A DNA stretch of 64,000 nt from Notospermus geniculatus. Its lineage: Eukaryota > Nemertea > Pilidiophora > Heteronemertea > Lineidae. Below, one piece after another: positions 11,400-23,179 of the stretch; position 1 is the first letter of the stretch, and each line of letters starts with the position of its first letter. The translations under genes and the position numbers were made by a program. The DNA lies in the NCBI GenBank assembly GCA_002633025.1, contig NMRB01001275.1:42021-106020 (forward strand), read 5' to 3'. The notes below the pieces were generated by a model. That model saw only the letters and a list, made by a program, of their open reading frames with translations, was not told where the DNA came from and did not search any database.

Positions 11400-12500
11400 A
11401 TCTCTGGTATTTAGTGCATGTTCCACCGTCTATATGTCAAGAGGATGAAGAGTGGAAGGTGTTCGAGAGGAGGAATTGCTGAAAATACGTTGCGTATAGT
11501 ACTTCTTCGGGAGACTTTGGCACAGATAAATAAATAGGGCTTCCCCACGGACATGGTTTGGATTGCTTTATGGAACTTGCAGGGAGCATGGTGAGGATTC
11601 CCGTGACGTCATTTTCCTAACTCTGAAACAACATTGAACATCCGTATCCGCCCCATCCGACACTGATCTTTATGATCCATCCGATATTCACACAATTTCG
11701 TCGTGTAAGTTGAGGAAATGAACGGGAATGTTATATAGGCCTAATAGGCGAGAGCTGATGAACCACGATAAGTCGTGCATTGGTTGGCATTATGATTTTA
11801 TCAGTGGCCTATAATTTACCGCAGGCGTACGGTATAGTCTTCACGCTGTACCGGCAGTAAAACATGCATGGTAAACATGGCCTATGTTACGCACTCCATG
11901 CCATGTCCTCTGTAGGCCTACATTAATGTATGTAGAAGAATCTCGTTGGTATCATCCGATAGTGATCTACCGTTAAACTTTCGGAGCTCAGGCAGTTATG
12001 GCAGTACCCGCCCCCAGACTCATTCGCCCATTCGCAATGACCAATCACAGGGACGTTCCCACGGATCGGCTTAGACTTGGCAACACCCGTCTCGCACGGG
12101 AATTGGGCCTGTGGCGCCCTCTCACGAGAAGGCTCCTCATCTGCACTGCAGTCTTCATCCACCCATCACATCATATGCAACACGAAATGTTGTCTACCCT
12201 GAGATGCTTTTGACTAACTCCGCTATAAGGCCACAGTGCATTTATAGTAGCGGTACTGTGCACACACCATTCTCCATCCATCACCAAAATTGCCACAGGC
12301 CACTTCCCAAAGGACGTATTTACCTTTTTGGTCGGGGAGGGGGGGGGGCAGAAGACCTTTGTGGCCCAAAATCTGCATGAAAATCACGTGGTTTTTGGGT
12401 TGGATCGGGGGGGGGACCCCCCTCCCCCCGCTAAATACGGCTCTGCTTCCCCACCACAGTCCAATCAAGGGAGTCCCAGTATAAACACCCCCTCCTCCAC
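11400..12500. other. Gene-free stretch with G-rich runs
   Basis: Poly-G/C runs at 12337-12350 and 12407-12429 (G9, C6) make short false reading frames. No domain, RNA gene or clear repeat boundary is visible. TAGGCCTA occurs at about 11734 and 11911. Confidence 0.35.
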
Positions 12501-12502
12501 AC

Positions 12503-14191
12503 GGGCTTACTGTATTTTGCGTAATATTACGCCGATTTAGCGTAATATTACGCCAAGGGAGAAATCATTATTTGCTAGCATAGAAAGTAGTTCTTGAAAA
12601 CTCGCGCAATGATCCCATAACTCACGGAGTTATCCGCGACCAAGTGGCTCACGAAGTGAGCACCGTTGGCGTTACAGGCCTTATGAGTAGGCCTACTTGT
12701 GTCCGTGAATAAACAAACGAAAATGTAGGCCTAAATTAAAAAGAAATTAAGAAAGCAACAAATTGTAGGCCTAGGCTAGTCCACGAGCTCGATCTTTAGG
12801 ACTCAAAACAAACTTCCCATTCCATGCATTCGGCAACAGGTCCCGATTCTAGGCTTGCCGGACCAGCCCTCCTGGGCGCCCAGGCCGAAAAGGAGCAGGA
12901 GCGTCACGAAAGGAAAAAACAACGTACGGGCCCCACATATCAGCTATATCTTATCCCAATCTGTGGTTCTTGCAACATAAAACTGCAGAAGTGCAGTAGC
13001 ATGGGATCGCCGCATTTTGCCAGAGACCCCCAAGATACGGTCCCACCAAGTGGATTGAGCTCTACCGGTATCACTCATATTTACATACCTCTTATTATTA
13101 TGCCTCAATGCATCATCGATCGATGTCCTTTGCGATTAGGCCTATCATATACGCATGACGTCATGACGCTAGCCTACTGTCACAAGATAGGCCTATTCGG
13201 CAGCGCTCGGAAAAATTAAAAGCCCCACTCACAGTAGACGTCGTCATAAGAAATCAAAATATTACTCGGCGACGCACAAGAGCGGACGACGTCATCGCGA
13301 CACTGCGCGTGGCGAGTGGGGCTTTTAATTTTTCGGGTTTTCCCAGCGGTATTTCACTTGCCACTGTGATTTCAGGATTACCTCGCCAAAGTCAGTATTA
13401 CTGTAACGGACACTGTGCCTTTAAAGCGTGAGATTTGGTGGCACAACACCTTTAAATGTTGGAATGCAATGTTGACATGTTAGTTCCCAAGGGTTATTCC
13501 AGTTCTGTATTGTTGATGTTTAAGCGTGGTGTGAAGGAATTTGCACATGATGTTTATTATTCTAGTTAGGTAATTGTTTGCCATGCTGCGGTGGGGAATG
13601 AGGTAACTTTATTGCTTAAATTGGGTGCTCTCCACTGGAAGCACCGTCTTTCTTCTCTACACGTCTTAGAGGANTTAAACTGTTAAATTAATATCTGTAA
13701 TATATGTTTCGTTCTAATAGAGTTGAATACAGCAAATTCTGAAATTAATTGGTTGTGTTACTCTTTTCCACATCTTTTTCATGGCATGGCAACGGTCCCT
13801 TTACTTTCGAACTCACATTAATGAACTTCACCAGTAAGTTCGTTACATTACCGGCATTCACATCAATTTACTTCTGTTTTGGTGGTGGGTACAGGCTATA
13901 CAAACAAAATAAGGATTACCTAGGTGGGCAGTTGATACTGTACCTTCAACGAAGGTGGTTTATCCAGGCAATTTTGTATCGAATCGAGAAACATAATGGC
14001 TGTATGCTGGATTTTACAGATTTAGCAAAACAGTGAACACTCCCTCAGCGGGACTAACTGACCTCGTCCCCAAGGTGTCGCACATGCATTGGGTGTATGT
14101 TTCTGCATAGGCATCGAAAAAGGTACCATGTTTCCCGGTTTTCCCCGCACCATTACGCCAGGCGAAATATTACGCTAAATACAGTAAGCCC
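12503..14191. mobile_element. 1.7-kb element bounded by GGGCTTACTGTATTT inverted repeats
   Basis: The left end (12503-12556) reads GGGCTTACTGTATTT then GCGTAATATTACGCC, with the latter box repeated. The right end (14151-14191), read inward, is GGGCTTACTGTATTT then AGCGTAATATT.CGCC. The termini therefore form an inverted pair with internal palindromic GCGTAATATTACGC boxes. The interior has no recognisable transposase and carries a nested hairpin at 13208-13336. It is probably a non-autonomous DNA transposon. Confidence 0.7.
13208..13336. repeat. Palindromic MITE, TTAAAAGCCCCACTCAC ends
   Basis: Arms AAAAATTAAAAGCCCC and its complement lie at 13209-13232 and 13312-13336. The centre is rich in GACGTC. 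It is nested inside the 12503-14191 element. Confidence 0.85.
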
Positions 14192-14239
14192 TCCACACGT
14201 TTTCCTTCAACACCGTGCAGTCCGAAGCACGGATACTTA

Positions 14240-14473
14240 CTAGTGAAATATAGTAGAGAGCCTAGATCCTTGACCAGAACCAACAATCGGCTTTTCGAAG
14301 AATTGTTTCTTGTAACGTAGTTTGAACGTGTCCACAGATGGCGATTCTTTGATAACAGTCGGCAGACTATTCCAAAGGTTGCATGCTGAGGGAACGAAAG
14401 AACAAAGATACCGATCAGTTCTTCCAAATGGTAGACGAAAAAGAAGTGGGTTGCGCAGGGTTGGAGCTCCAGT
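14240..14473 (-). pseudogene. LINE C-terminal fragment (RTDRY...NSLP motif)
   Basis: The minus strand reads, from about 14473 to the stop at 14240, a segment with FGRTDRYLCSFVPS, then CNLWNSLP and VDTFKLRYKKQF. The pattern R-T-x-R-Y...F-x-P...W-N-x-L-P...F-K is the standard extreme C-terminus of many non-LTR retrotransposon ORF2 proteins. An in-frame stop lies just upstream (14474-14476). It overlaps the right end of the element ending at 14191 only on its 3' side. Confidence 0.7.
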
Positions 14474-14524
14474 TTATTGTTCGGGTAAATTTTGACAACA
14501 CACACGTAGAGAAGTTTTCGGCAC

Positions 14525-14672
14525 TAGGGAGTTTGAGATCAGCAACTTATCAGGGATCCTTATACGTATACGGATCGAAATGTACACAAAATTTGTCCTC
14601 GTTGTACAGAAATCTATCCGTATACCGGTACGTATAAGGATTAGTGATAAGTCGCTGATGTCAAACTCCCTA
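14525..14672. repeat. Palindromic MITE, AGGGAGTTTGAGATCAGC ends (copy 1)
   Basis: A 148-bp hairpin whose arms run TAGGGAGTTTGAGATCAGC, then ATCCTTATACGTATACGG. Related copies are at 17771-19192 (split) and 30949-31099. Confidence 0.9.
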
Positions 14673-14797
14673 ATATGTTTGTTTAATACACTTACAAAAT
14701 ATTTTACACACAATAGATTTGGCTCGATCGACAAGTTTTGGCCAACCTAGTTCTTTCAGCACCTTCTCATAAAAATATCGTAATAAACAGCAACTTC

Positions 14798-15475
14798 ATT
14801 TTTTACACTATATACAAATTATTTTACACTATATACAACTCATTCGCACAATGCATTTCGAAGCCCATGCTTCTTCGTCAGGTGGCTTAAACAGACTGAA
14901 CATGATTTCTGTAGTATACATATAAGTCACATATTAAACATAGTAAAGAATAGTATTAGGGGGGATTAAAATAATTGAAGGGTATAGAATGATCCACTAT
15001 TGAATAGCTGCTTATTGAGAATTGGTTTGTTTGTTTTGATGTGGAGTCCTTCTTTTATCAAGCATTCAAAGTCAGATCTGGCAGAGTCAATAATAGAGAA
15101 TGTATCTGATGGAGGATGAGAGTTACAAATTGAGCACTGATCTAGATGTTGTCTTACAGCTGATTGAGGCTGTGTGGCGGAAGTGCTGTAGTGTTCCTTC
15201 ACCCTGGTAGCCAGATGTCTTTTTGTCTTACCTAAGTAAGTGACGCCGGCATCACGCTGGCATGTGAATTTGACATTGGCTCTCAGGGTGAAGGGAGTAC
15301 AGCACTTCAGGGAAAAGTAGTTTTTTACCTTGAATGTGTTGAAAACTACTCGGACATCAATCGTGAAATATTGTTTGAAAATCTGACGTATTTTCTTGGC
15401 GTAGATGATTGAGGGTTTACCTATGTAGGGAACACAGAAAATTGTCTGAACAGAGTCGACCCTAGGTGACCCTTG
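14798..15475 (-). pseudogene. Penelope-like retroelement 3' part with GIY-YIG endonuclease
   Basis: The minus strand from about 15475 to the stop at 14966 encodes the C-terminal part of a Penelope-like element. It shows VPYIGKPS at the end of the reverse-transcriptase region, then FTCQRDAGVTYLGKTKRH with TRVKEH, the GIY-YIG endonuclease signature (Y-L-G-K-T, then R..EH). Then follow the H..QCSIC cysteine/histidine region and LIKEGLHIKTNKPILNKQ. The 3' flank (14856-14881) carries a hammerhead-ribozyme-like core, CTGACGA-A-GAAGC..GCTTC-GAAA on the minus strand, and two 23-bp AT-rich units (14798-14843). The 5' part, with most of the reverse transcriptase, is missing. The same strand above 15475 is not element-like. 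Confidence 0.82.
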
Positions 15476-15479
15476 CCAC

Positions 15480-17770
15480 CTAGGGTCGACGCTACATGAT
15501 GAGCTTATTGTTAAATATCTCAAATATATGGGTGGTGATATTGATACATGTATATCAAAGGTTGATATTTTGCCTGTTACTTTCGGTGAAGCGCTGATGA
15601 CTTGGCTCCTAGGCTAGAAAGAGTTCTATTACGTTCCATCCACGCGTTTATGGATCAGGCACTTTACTGGCATCATCAATTTTCTTCCCCAGGGCCAGCA
15701 TCACATTGATATTGATATATCAAACTTTATATTTTGAGATATTTCGGGATCTGGTGCAGTGAGGGACTAGAACTTTGACTTACCCTAGCATAGGTCACAC
15801 AAGGATGTTATTGTTACTAACATTGTCCAACTTGCAACTGAAGTGGCACTCAGCGTCAGTTAATTTGCTCTTAAAACAGTATCCTGATACGGAAATATAT
15901 TCATGACGATAAAACAGTCTAGATGTCTAGCTGGCGTTATGGAATCAACATGATACGTAGGTTATTGAGGATGCTCTTCCTGATTATACCATGACCTTCA
16001 AAGTCAGAGGTCAGGGTCAATATAACACATCTCAGTCACAAGACCTGGTTTATATCTTCAACAAATAGCTAGCAGCTACATCCCTGGTACACATTGCACA
16101 TGCACCCACAGTATACATCGGAAATTGACATCTCTCCAATGTGCCACATGCATGGAAATAATGCTTGATGAGATCTACTAGTATTCATCAGCAAACATTT
16201 TACTGGGACATGGCGTTTTAATGCAGCAATCAAGTTTAAGCACGGACACTCCCTCCTCGTGCACTCGACATTTTTCTTCACTACATACGCCAGGCACTCG
16301 ACCGTAATTCATCATTGGCTGAATTTGTTGGGTTGGGGATTCACTTTTTAACCAGGTTTTCGAAGAAAGTCCTGGTTATTAAATTTAAGTGGCGGGCGGG
16401 CGGGCGGGCGTTTCTCTTGTCCGACTGGTCGAATTGAGGCCAACTGTGAAACGTATGGGCGAAGCCCCACTAGTACCATTATCGCCCGCAAGGACCGCCT
16501 CTGATGATCTCATACCACCCACTACTATATGGAAATTCAAGCTGCGGAGCTACAGAACAAACCAGACCATCTATTGACGAGCGGTAAACGGTCAAAGGTC
16601 GGCTATCGATCGAAAACAACCATAACTTTTTTACAGCCCCTTAGCTACTCTGTTAATTAGTAATTAGCGATTTTAATTACGATTTAACTCTATCAGTCTC
16701 CTACAGAGGTCAGAATAGCTGTAGTGTTAGTTATTACTCAGCCGCCAGGAGGCCACTGCGAAGGTGCAGGTCACGGTCATCAGGTCACATGTCCAACGAC
16801 GTGGCAGTACGGTCATGGTAGTTGAATTTTGGTGGCCCAACTGACACATGTAAGAACTGTTTAGGAAACATTTTGTGAAGTCTTACCCAATATACAACTT
16901 TTATACTAAGTAACTAAGCTGTAAAGGGCGAAAATGCCAGTCTCAATTGGCACGACGAGAGGTTTTCTGTTGGTGCTGGCAAAAGTAATTCATTCACAGT
17001 CAATGCATGTCATGCATCATGTACATAATAAAAATAGGCGATGTAAGGCATTGTATGGTGTACATGTGTAGCCCTATCCTACCCTACCCGTCGGTCATGT
17101 CGGTAGGCGCGAGGCATGTTGCATGCATGCGCATAGACCTAGGCCTACATGACCAGATGACGGACTTGAATGTTGGCTCTAGGGTGGCCTACTGACACTT
17201 CACTGGTGTGATGGTGGTAGGCGTAGCATAGTGGTGCCGGTAGCCTAGGACGGACGGGTGTAACGTTAGGTGGCCTAGGCCTACCTGTGCTGTGCCTGCC
17301 TGTTTGTTGTATTTTTACTTTTGCCGTATCCGCAAAAATAGGAGAAAACGGACTGAAAACGGATCCAGACGGTGTAAATAATATTCCCAGATGACACACC
17401 ATAAGCAGAAAGGTTCTTTAGACACTATCTGAAGAAAATCATACAATCGGCAATAGGCATTTCGGGCTAAAATGCTCGTCAAGTTTGGCATCTCTTTTGC
17501 AGACATCCGCGAAAAACACCCTGCTAAGTTCAGCCAAGGAACACTGAAATTTGATTACATGCTGAATGTCTTTATCCAGGTGATCCAGGCACAAATTGGC
17601 TTGAGCTCTCCAGAGGCCAATTTTGCGCCTAGAAAATCTAGATTCAAATATTTCCCTTTGTCTCAACTCGGATTGAGTTATTTGTGGACTCGGACATTCT
17701 CTTCGACTGTGATGCATTCATTGCTAGCCTCGAACGTCACTAACCAGATTAGGGTTTTCACTTTCACTTA
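15480..17770. other. Gene-free stretch with minor repeats
   Basis: Two related ATATTGATA.ATGTATATCAAA segments lie at 15531-15574 and 15701-15749. A (GGCG)n microsatellite lies at 16390-16411, just after the imperfect hairpin AACCAGG..TTCGAAGAAAG..CCTGGTT. Open stretches at 17472-17774 (plus) show no known domain. Confidence 0.4.
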
Positions 17771-19192
17771 TTAGGGCGTTTGATATCAGCGACTTATCAC
17801 GGATCCTTATACGTATACGCATAGAATTCTGTACAAAGAGGACAGATTTTGTGTACATTTCGATCCGTATACGTATTCCACGGCATGTTGTACGGGACAT
17901 TCAGACAGGTTTTTTAGCCCTGAACAAGAGGCAGCCAATAATTACTTGGGTAAACCATTAACATAAGGTTTATGAGGGCCAATGTCAATGGCCAATAATA
18001 ACAATTTATCCACTCGCCCTTTGTCTGTGGAAATAATGGGAAAAAAGCAGCATGTTGTACGGGACATGAAAACGGACAAGGGTTGAGACTAGTGGTCAGA
18101 ACATGCCAAAAGTCTGTGAAGTGGATAGAGTAAATCTGATCTCATTAGCCTAGGGTTATATCTGAGTAAGGTCTGCACTTAGCTATCTGACACTTATTCC
18201 TCATTGATGAGTACTTGGGGGGCAGGCTTTGAAAAACTGATATGTTGTACGGGACATCTTGGGATATGTTGTACGGGACGCTTTTGTCCGTTCATTGAAA
18301 AGATTTCAAAATCACCTGTATTCTGATAAAAATGATACAAAAGGCCATGATTAGGAATAAAATATTTCATTCTGTGAGTTAACTAGAATTAGCAAATGTA
18401 AAAACTGGCTTTTATTGAACTTAGAGGATCAAAGTCCTAGAAACACAGTCTTCAACAAACTTTCCATGCAAACATCGGTATAACATCAAGAATACGTCAG
18501 AACACCTACAAAAATTCAAAAGAACAAAATCCCACAACTGGGGAAAAAATCCGTGTAAAAAATTCATGTGAACTATTTCAATGGAACTTTAATAGGATGT
18601 TGTACGGGACACAGGCATGTTGTACGGGACAAAATGTTGTACGGGGCAGAAAATAATTGCTTATATCTCCAATACTAATGTCAGATTTCTGAAAATTATT
18701 TTGTCAAATTAAAGTACATCTCATGAAGTTAGAAAAGTATAAATCCCATGGAAATTAAATTGTATTTGTTATCAGCAGAATAAAAAAATCAAGTTTTTGC
18801 ATGTTGTACGGGACAGGCCGCCCTTAATTTTTGGTCATAGTGATATTCAGTGAGAAATGGGGGTCAAAGTCAAAACACAGTTTGATTACATTAAGTAGGC
18901 TTTGCTTTAGCTGACAAGGTGATGAGAATAAAAATCCCTTAAAAAACCTGGAATTTATATGGGTTTTTATAGCTGCCGGAAATTCTCTGCATTTGGCATT
19001 AAATAGTACGGTGACATGTAAAGGGTTAATTTGAGGTGACATGTGGATTTATGTGAAAAACCTGTTTGGATTTTAAAAGTTAAGTAAATACAGATATGAA
19101 AAAACCCACATATGATAGTATGTGTACAATTTCATTTTGTACTGTTCATGTCCTCTTTTTCATGGGATAAGTCGCTGATCTCAAACTCCCTA
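17771..19192. mobile_element. Split or enlarged AGGGAGTTTGAGATCAGC element (copy 2)
   Basis: The left end (17771-17880) has the arm and centre of the hairpin family, including TTATACGTATACGC and the TGTACA..GAGGACA centre. The right terminus lies at 19165-19192 (GATAAGTCGCTGATCTC then AAACTCCCTA). About 1.28 kb of other sequence, carrying the 13-mer array, sits between. Either foreign DNA landed in a hairpin copy, or this is a longer parent element from which the short hairpins derive. Confidence 0.7.
17886..18814 (+). repeat. Eight direct copies of the 13-mer TGTTGTACGGGAC
   Basis: Exact copies start at 17886, 18053, 18243, 18267, 18598, 18618 and 18802. A one-base variant ending GGGGC starts at 18635. 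All are in the same orientation; steps are 167, 190, 24, 331, 20, 17 and 167. The DNA between copies is not repeated, so this is not a satellite. Dispersed direct motifs of this kind could be protein-binding sites, for instance subterminal transposase sites. That role is inference. Confidence 0.9.
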
Positions 19193-19221
19193 TTGTTCAT
19201 TCCGACATAAACCTACTTATT

Positions 19222-20117
19222 GACACAGCGCGGCCAAACCTCCCGAGATTGCACATTTCGCGTAGTTCCGAAGGTCGCCATTGCAATGAAGTGGCGCCGA
19301 ACCAGGCGTAGGCCTACACGCTGAAGGGCGCAGAATCTGGCGGCGGGGGGGAGGGGGCATGTGATTAATGCGTGGGAGGGCGCTAGGCCTAGCTAGTTTA
19401 CCAAGCCTTGGCGCCGAGGTGATGTAATCAGGGAGCGTGTCAAGGGTATCTGAATGGGCCGTTTGACAGCAGGGCCTAGCTCATTTACCAAGTCTAGACG
19501 CTGCCGTGATCTAAGCAGGGATGGGTGTCTGACGCACGCGCCGCTGGCGGTCCCTGGCACAAGATTGAAGTTATGTATTAATGCGCACCATGCACTGTAA
19601 AATAGTACGTATTAAAACTGATGGCATCTCTTTAATCGATGACAGCGAGTGCAATGAGGGGCCGAATATCAAACACTAGGTAGACTGGAATTATCCGAAG
19701 CAAGCACAAGACAAAGCCATGCTAACAGGACTGATTTCAAGTCTCGCTGTACCACTGTATACAACCGCCGGGTCAATCTCGCCACACTGGCTTCCGAGCA
19801 AGCTCTGCCGCTTCAGTGAGTAAATTGACTCTGGCGACTATATTAAACTCACTAGCAAATCTCTGTGACTGAAATTTCGCATGTTCCAAGAGAAAATAGT
19901 ACTGCACACTACTGTATCTATCGCATGGCGTTGATAAATCCCTATTTATGCCGTATTTTGACCGGGGAGTCGGACACGAAGAGGGACGAGGGTAACTCCT
20001 CAAAAGACGACGACTGACCACAGCGCGGCCACTGAAACCTGCCGAGACTGCCTACTTCCCGTACTTCTAAAGGGGTCACCACTGCCAATGAAAGCGGCGA
20101 ACCTGACCTAGGCCTNT
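19222..20117. repeat. Pair of about 100-bp direct repeats, 800 bp apart
   Basis: 19222-19320 and 20018-20117 share ACAGCGCGGCCA, AAACCT.CCGAGA and GCCAATGAA-like blocks in the same order, ending in a TAGGCCT string. Identity is moderate. The spacer has no gene. It could be an old tandem duplication or terminal direct repeats of a small element. Confidence 0.5.
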
Positions 20118-20204
20118 TCACGATGGAAAGTGATTTTATGCTTCAAAATACGCCTAAAATGGCACTAAACATCGTTTAAAACAAAAATAAACAAATAAAA
20201 ATAA

Positions 20205-20275
20205 AAATAAAAATTTATCAAAAAAAAATATTTTTTTTTCAAAAAAATTTTTTTTTGGTTCGTACCCTCATTTTT
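20205..20275. repeat. A/T-rich low-complexity tract
   Basis: (AAATA)n-like units are followed by alternating A and T homopolymers. An N base lies about 90 bases upstream. Confidence 0.8.
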
Positions 20276-20522
20276 TTTTCTGGCGGAAACCCTGAAGTGC
20301 AGGCCTAATGCGAAAGGTAGTGGATAGCCAGTGTAACATAGGTGAGTGTTTCTGTAGCTCAGTGTTCCCCAAACAATAGACGCGGCCTAGAATGGTTATT
20401 GTTGGGTTAGTTGCCGCCTAATCCGTCAGGAGGGAAACAATAAGAAAAACACAGAAATACCGGTACCGGGAACACTGATCGACGTTACACCGGTACAGTG
20501 GGCAATGGAGTTTTCCCAGCTC

Positions 20523-20811
20523 TTTAAGCCCCACTGTATTGAATTTGAAAAACGCAAATCATCGCCGCGATTCTTGACGTCAGTGCACGACGTCACGACG
20601 TCAGCGTAGTGTAAAATGTACTGCGCTCCATCTGAATATATTAGAGCGCTCCCTGTCGTTTTTTCTAATGTGTGCTGAAAACTAGGCCTTGATTCTCTGA
20701 AGTACGTATCAGACAAGCATTTTGGGGACCATCACAAGGCTATGAGACCTCTTTGTGCTCTCTCCCTAACATTTTGAAAATATCGTAAAATTCAATACTG
20801 TGGGGCTTTAA
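20523..20811. repeat. MITE with TTTAAGCCCCACTGTATTG ends
   Basis: The left end TTTAAGCCCCACTGTATT (20523) and right end AATACTGTGGGGCTTTAA (to 20811) form a terminal inverted repeat. A diverged, oppositely oriented copy covers about 31943-32158, with the shared internal wording GGGCCTAGTTTTCAGCACAC. TTAA at both borders suggests a TTAA target site. Confidence 0.7.
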
Positions 20812-21157
20812 CAACTGCAAACAAATAATAGGGTATGAAAATGCCATTGAAATCGCTTCTGAAAAACACACATGACAGAATCGAATGAAGCTGCTGTGGA
20901 AATATGCAGTATCATAGTCAGTGCTGTGGACTGAAGAACTTATGCATGGCAGGAAAAACAATGTGGCCGACTGTTCCCGGCTCCCCTAATTTTATGTCTC
21001 GAATGCCTCAATAGTACATGTATTATATGTGGTAAACATAGGTTACAGGACCAGACATGTTGAGTTCTTGTTTCAAACAATGTTCAATATCCCGTATAGG
21101 ATAAACTTTACCTGTACATGCACAATAAACCAATATTTGAAGTTGATGGCTGCCAAT

Positions 21158-22219
21158 TTATTGCGGCGAGTATGGTACGGATGATACGAAACTCGACGCT
21201 TCTTTTTTGTACAGTGCGAACATCTTTAGCAAAGCGATTCGAAACCCACGTCCAGTTAGACAGTAAACGTAAAAATTGATAAAGGAATCAATGGTCGAAA
21301 ATATGTACGCATTGTAGACGACGGCGTACAGTGAGGACAAGATACCTTCGCTGAAACTCAATATATACTGTCCAAAGACATATACGAGGCCGACAAGGTG
21401 GATTGGAGTCTCGAGAATTAAGAAGATGATCGCCACAGCTATGACTCGAATTGTCAGATTCCTTGATTGCTTTTTCCTTTTTTCCTGACCTGTTAGTGTA
21501 CCTAGTGTTGGCGATTGTAATGATTTGATCAGTTGGTAATTCATAAATGTCATTAACGTAAGTGGTATGACACATTCAAGAAAAGTCGGTAATGCATTGA
21601 CGTACAGTAGGTCAAAGAGTGAGTTCTTATACAAATTACTTGCTACTGATAATGGTTTCAGGAGGCCGGTGCAGGGGTCGAACGTGAAAATAGTATCCAT
21701 GAGAAACACAGCTGGAAGTCTGTACATCACAGATATCACAACCAAACATGTTATTGCCTTATAAGCCTTTTTTACTGTACAGAGGGTTGGTGCGCGGAGA
21801 GGGTGGCATACAGCAATGTAACGCTCAGCAGACACAAAAACGACGAGGTATACGGCGGTTACCTTGCAAAATGTCATCAGGGAATAAATATATATTCGAA
21901 CGTACTGGAAGAATTCAAAATATTCGACGAGTACGCCTTGGTGTTGATATAATGCTCGGAAAGAGAAGTAAAATAGATATGATAGCAGCACTGAATTGTC
22001 GGCAATGGCTAAGGACCTCAATAAGACGGATGTAGAAGATTTTTTTAGTTCCCTGCCAAGGACACAAAATGACAGAACGTTACCGACAAGGCCAGCTACG
22101 GTTAGGGAGAGCATGATAGGTACCTGGATAATGTAGCTAATCACATCTTCCGTAGTACCATGAAACATCATTGAGGCGTAGAAGCATCCCTGAGTACCGT
22201 TGCTGCTTAGTTTCGCCAT
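21158..22219 (-). CDS. FMRFamide-receptor-like GPCR, intronless
   Basis: A 353-residue rhodopsin-class receptor for a neuropeptide-type ligand at the plasma membrane. I start it at the in-frame ATG at 22219; the reading frame opens slightly further upstream but without an ATG. Seen features are an NGT sequon near residue 7, GNVLS in helix 1 (about 46), SAERYIAVCHPL at the end of helix 3 (DRY-type motif ERY at about 132), a Cys in loop 2, a basic QEKRKKQSR loop 3, LETP in helix 6, and DSFINFYVYCLTGRGFR ending helix 7 (the NPxxY position reads NFYVY). The GN..S, ERYIAVCHPL and D...NF..YC..G..FR set is characteristic of the invertebrate FMRFamide receptor group. It is only distantly related to the two flanking receptors. 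Exact ligand unknown. Confidence 0.9.
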   Translation of the reverse strand: MAKLSSNGTQGCFYASMMFHGTTEDVISYIIQVPIMLSLTVAGLVGNVLSFCVLGRELKKSSTSVLLRSLAIADNSVLLSYLFYFSFRALYQHQGVLVEYFEFFQYVRIYIYSLMTFCKVTAVYLVVFVSAERYIAVCHPLRAPTLCTVKKAYKAITCLVVISVMYRLPAVFLMDTIFTFDPCTGLLKPLSVASNLYKNSLFDLLYVNALPTFLECVIPLTLMTFMNYQLIKSLQSPTLGTLTGQEKRKKQSRNLTIRVIAVAIIFLILETPIHLVGLVYVFGQYILSFSEGILSSLYAVVYNAYIFSTIDSFINFYVYCLTGRGFRIALLKMFALYKKEASSFVSSVPYSPQ

Positions 22220-22259
22220 ATCAATGTCGAATGAAAGCAAAAAAATATTTAGATTTACA

Positions 22260-23175
22260 TCACTCGCTCCCGTCCAGACCTACTACGGTATATTACTCTT
22301 TAATTTAGTCACGGATTCCTTGAAATGTGTGCGTGCGGGGATTGCACACGACGAAGACCATTTCTCTTTACAAAGCCATAAAAGTCGTTATACGTTAAGG
22401 ACACACGTAAAACGCGTGTAGGTCGCGATGGACGCTGACAGCCGTGCTCCCCGAATATTGTGAGAATTAAAATGAAAGAAGGGACCAAACTCGGGCAATA
22501 GGCCCGATCGTACATGTTTGTGTTCGTTCTGAAGAAATCTTCCCGCCATCTACTGATTCCTTCACCGCTCCGACCTCAACGAAATGAATGGTGGCACTCT
22601 TCTTTGGAAACAATGACTTGATTCGGCCGGGTTGACACGCACTTCATTCATGCAACGTGCAATCGTAACTCTATCCGTGAATAGAATAATACATGAACAT
22701 CCTCCGCCACCGGGGACGACAGCATCAGCCACATTGCTCCTCACAGCGGTACCTGGGTGTGAGACGAGCTGTAGATAATCGTTCTGCAGCTGATGGACAC
22801 TATCGCTTTGGGGGATTCATGAAAACTACACATTGTAATTAGCCTGCTGAACGCACCTTGTGACGCTCGAAGGCATGCCCGAGGCCTATTCTACGCTAGG
22901 GTTTTGAGCATATCAAATTTGGTGCAAAACCGGGTGGTTTCGTGTGTATGCTCAATCGTCAACTGTACAGTGGGAAATTTTAGAATCTAGATGCTCTGAA
23001 ATGCGGATTTAGCACTGATCTTAACCAAGATTGGCACGACTTTTATTCTGGCGTGCGCACTCGTGAGCGTTGCAGGCCAAGCCGCTGGATCTTGGCCTCT
23101 TCTCCCAGAAAATGTATGATAAAAACGGAAGTAGTTGCATCTGTAGTCGCCCCCATTTTAGTCGCTCGTGTGCGG
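22260..23175. other. Upstream region of the FMRFamide-like receptor, nothing recognised
   Basis: This is the likely 5' flank of the receptor at 21158-22219. I see no TATA box at a convincing distance, no exon with clear splice signals and no repeat boundary before 23180. Confidence 0.3.
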
Positions 23176-23179
23176 CATG

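Noticed and set aside
12824-13219. 131-codon open frame inside the 12503-14191 element
   Set aside because: Composition and lack of any conserved motif do not support a transposase or host protein.
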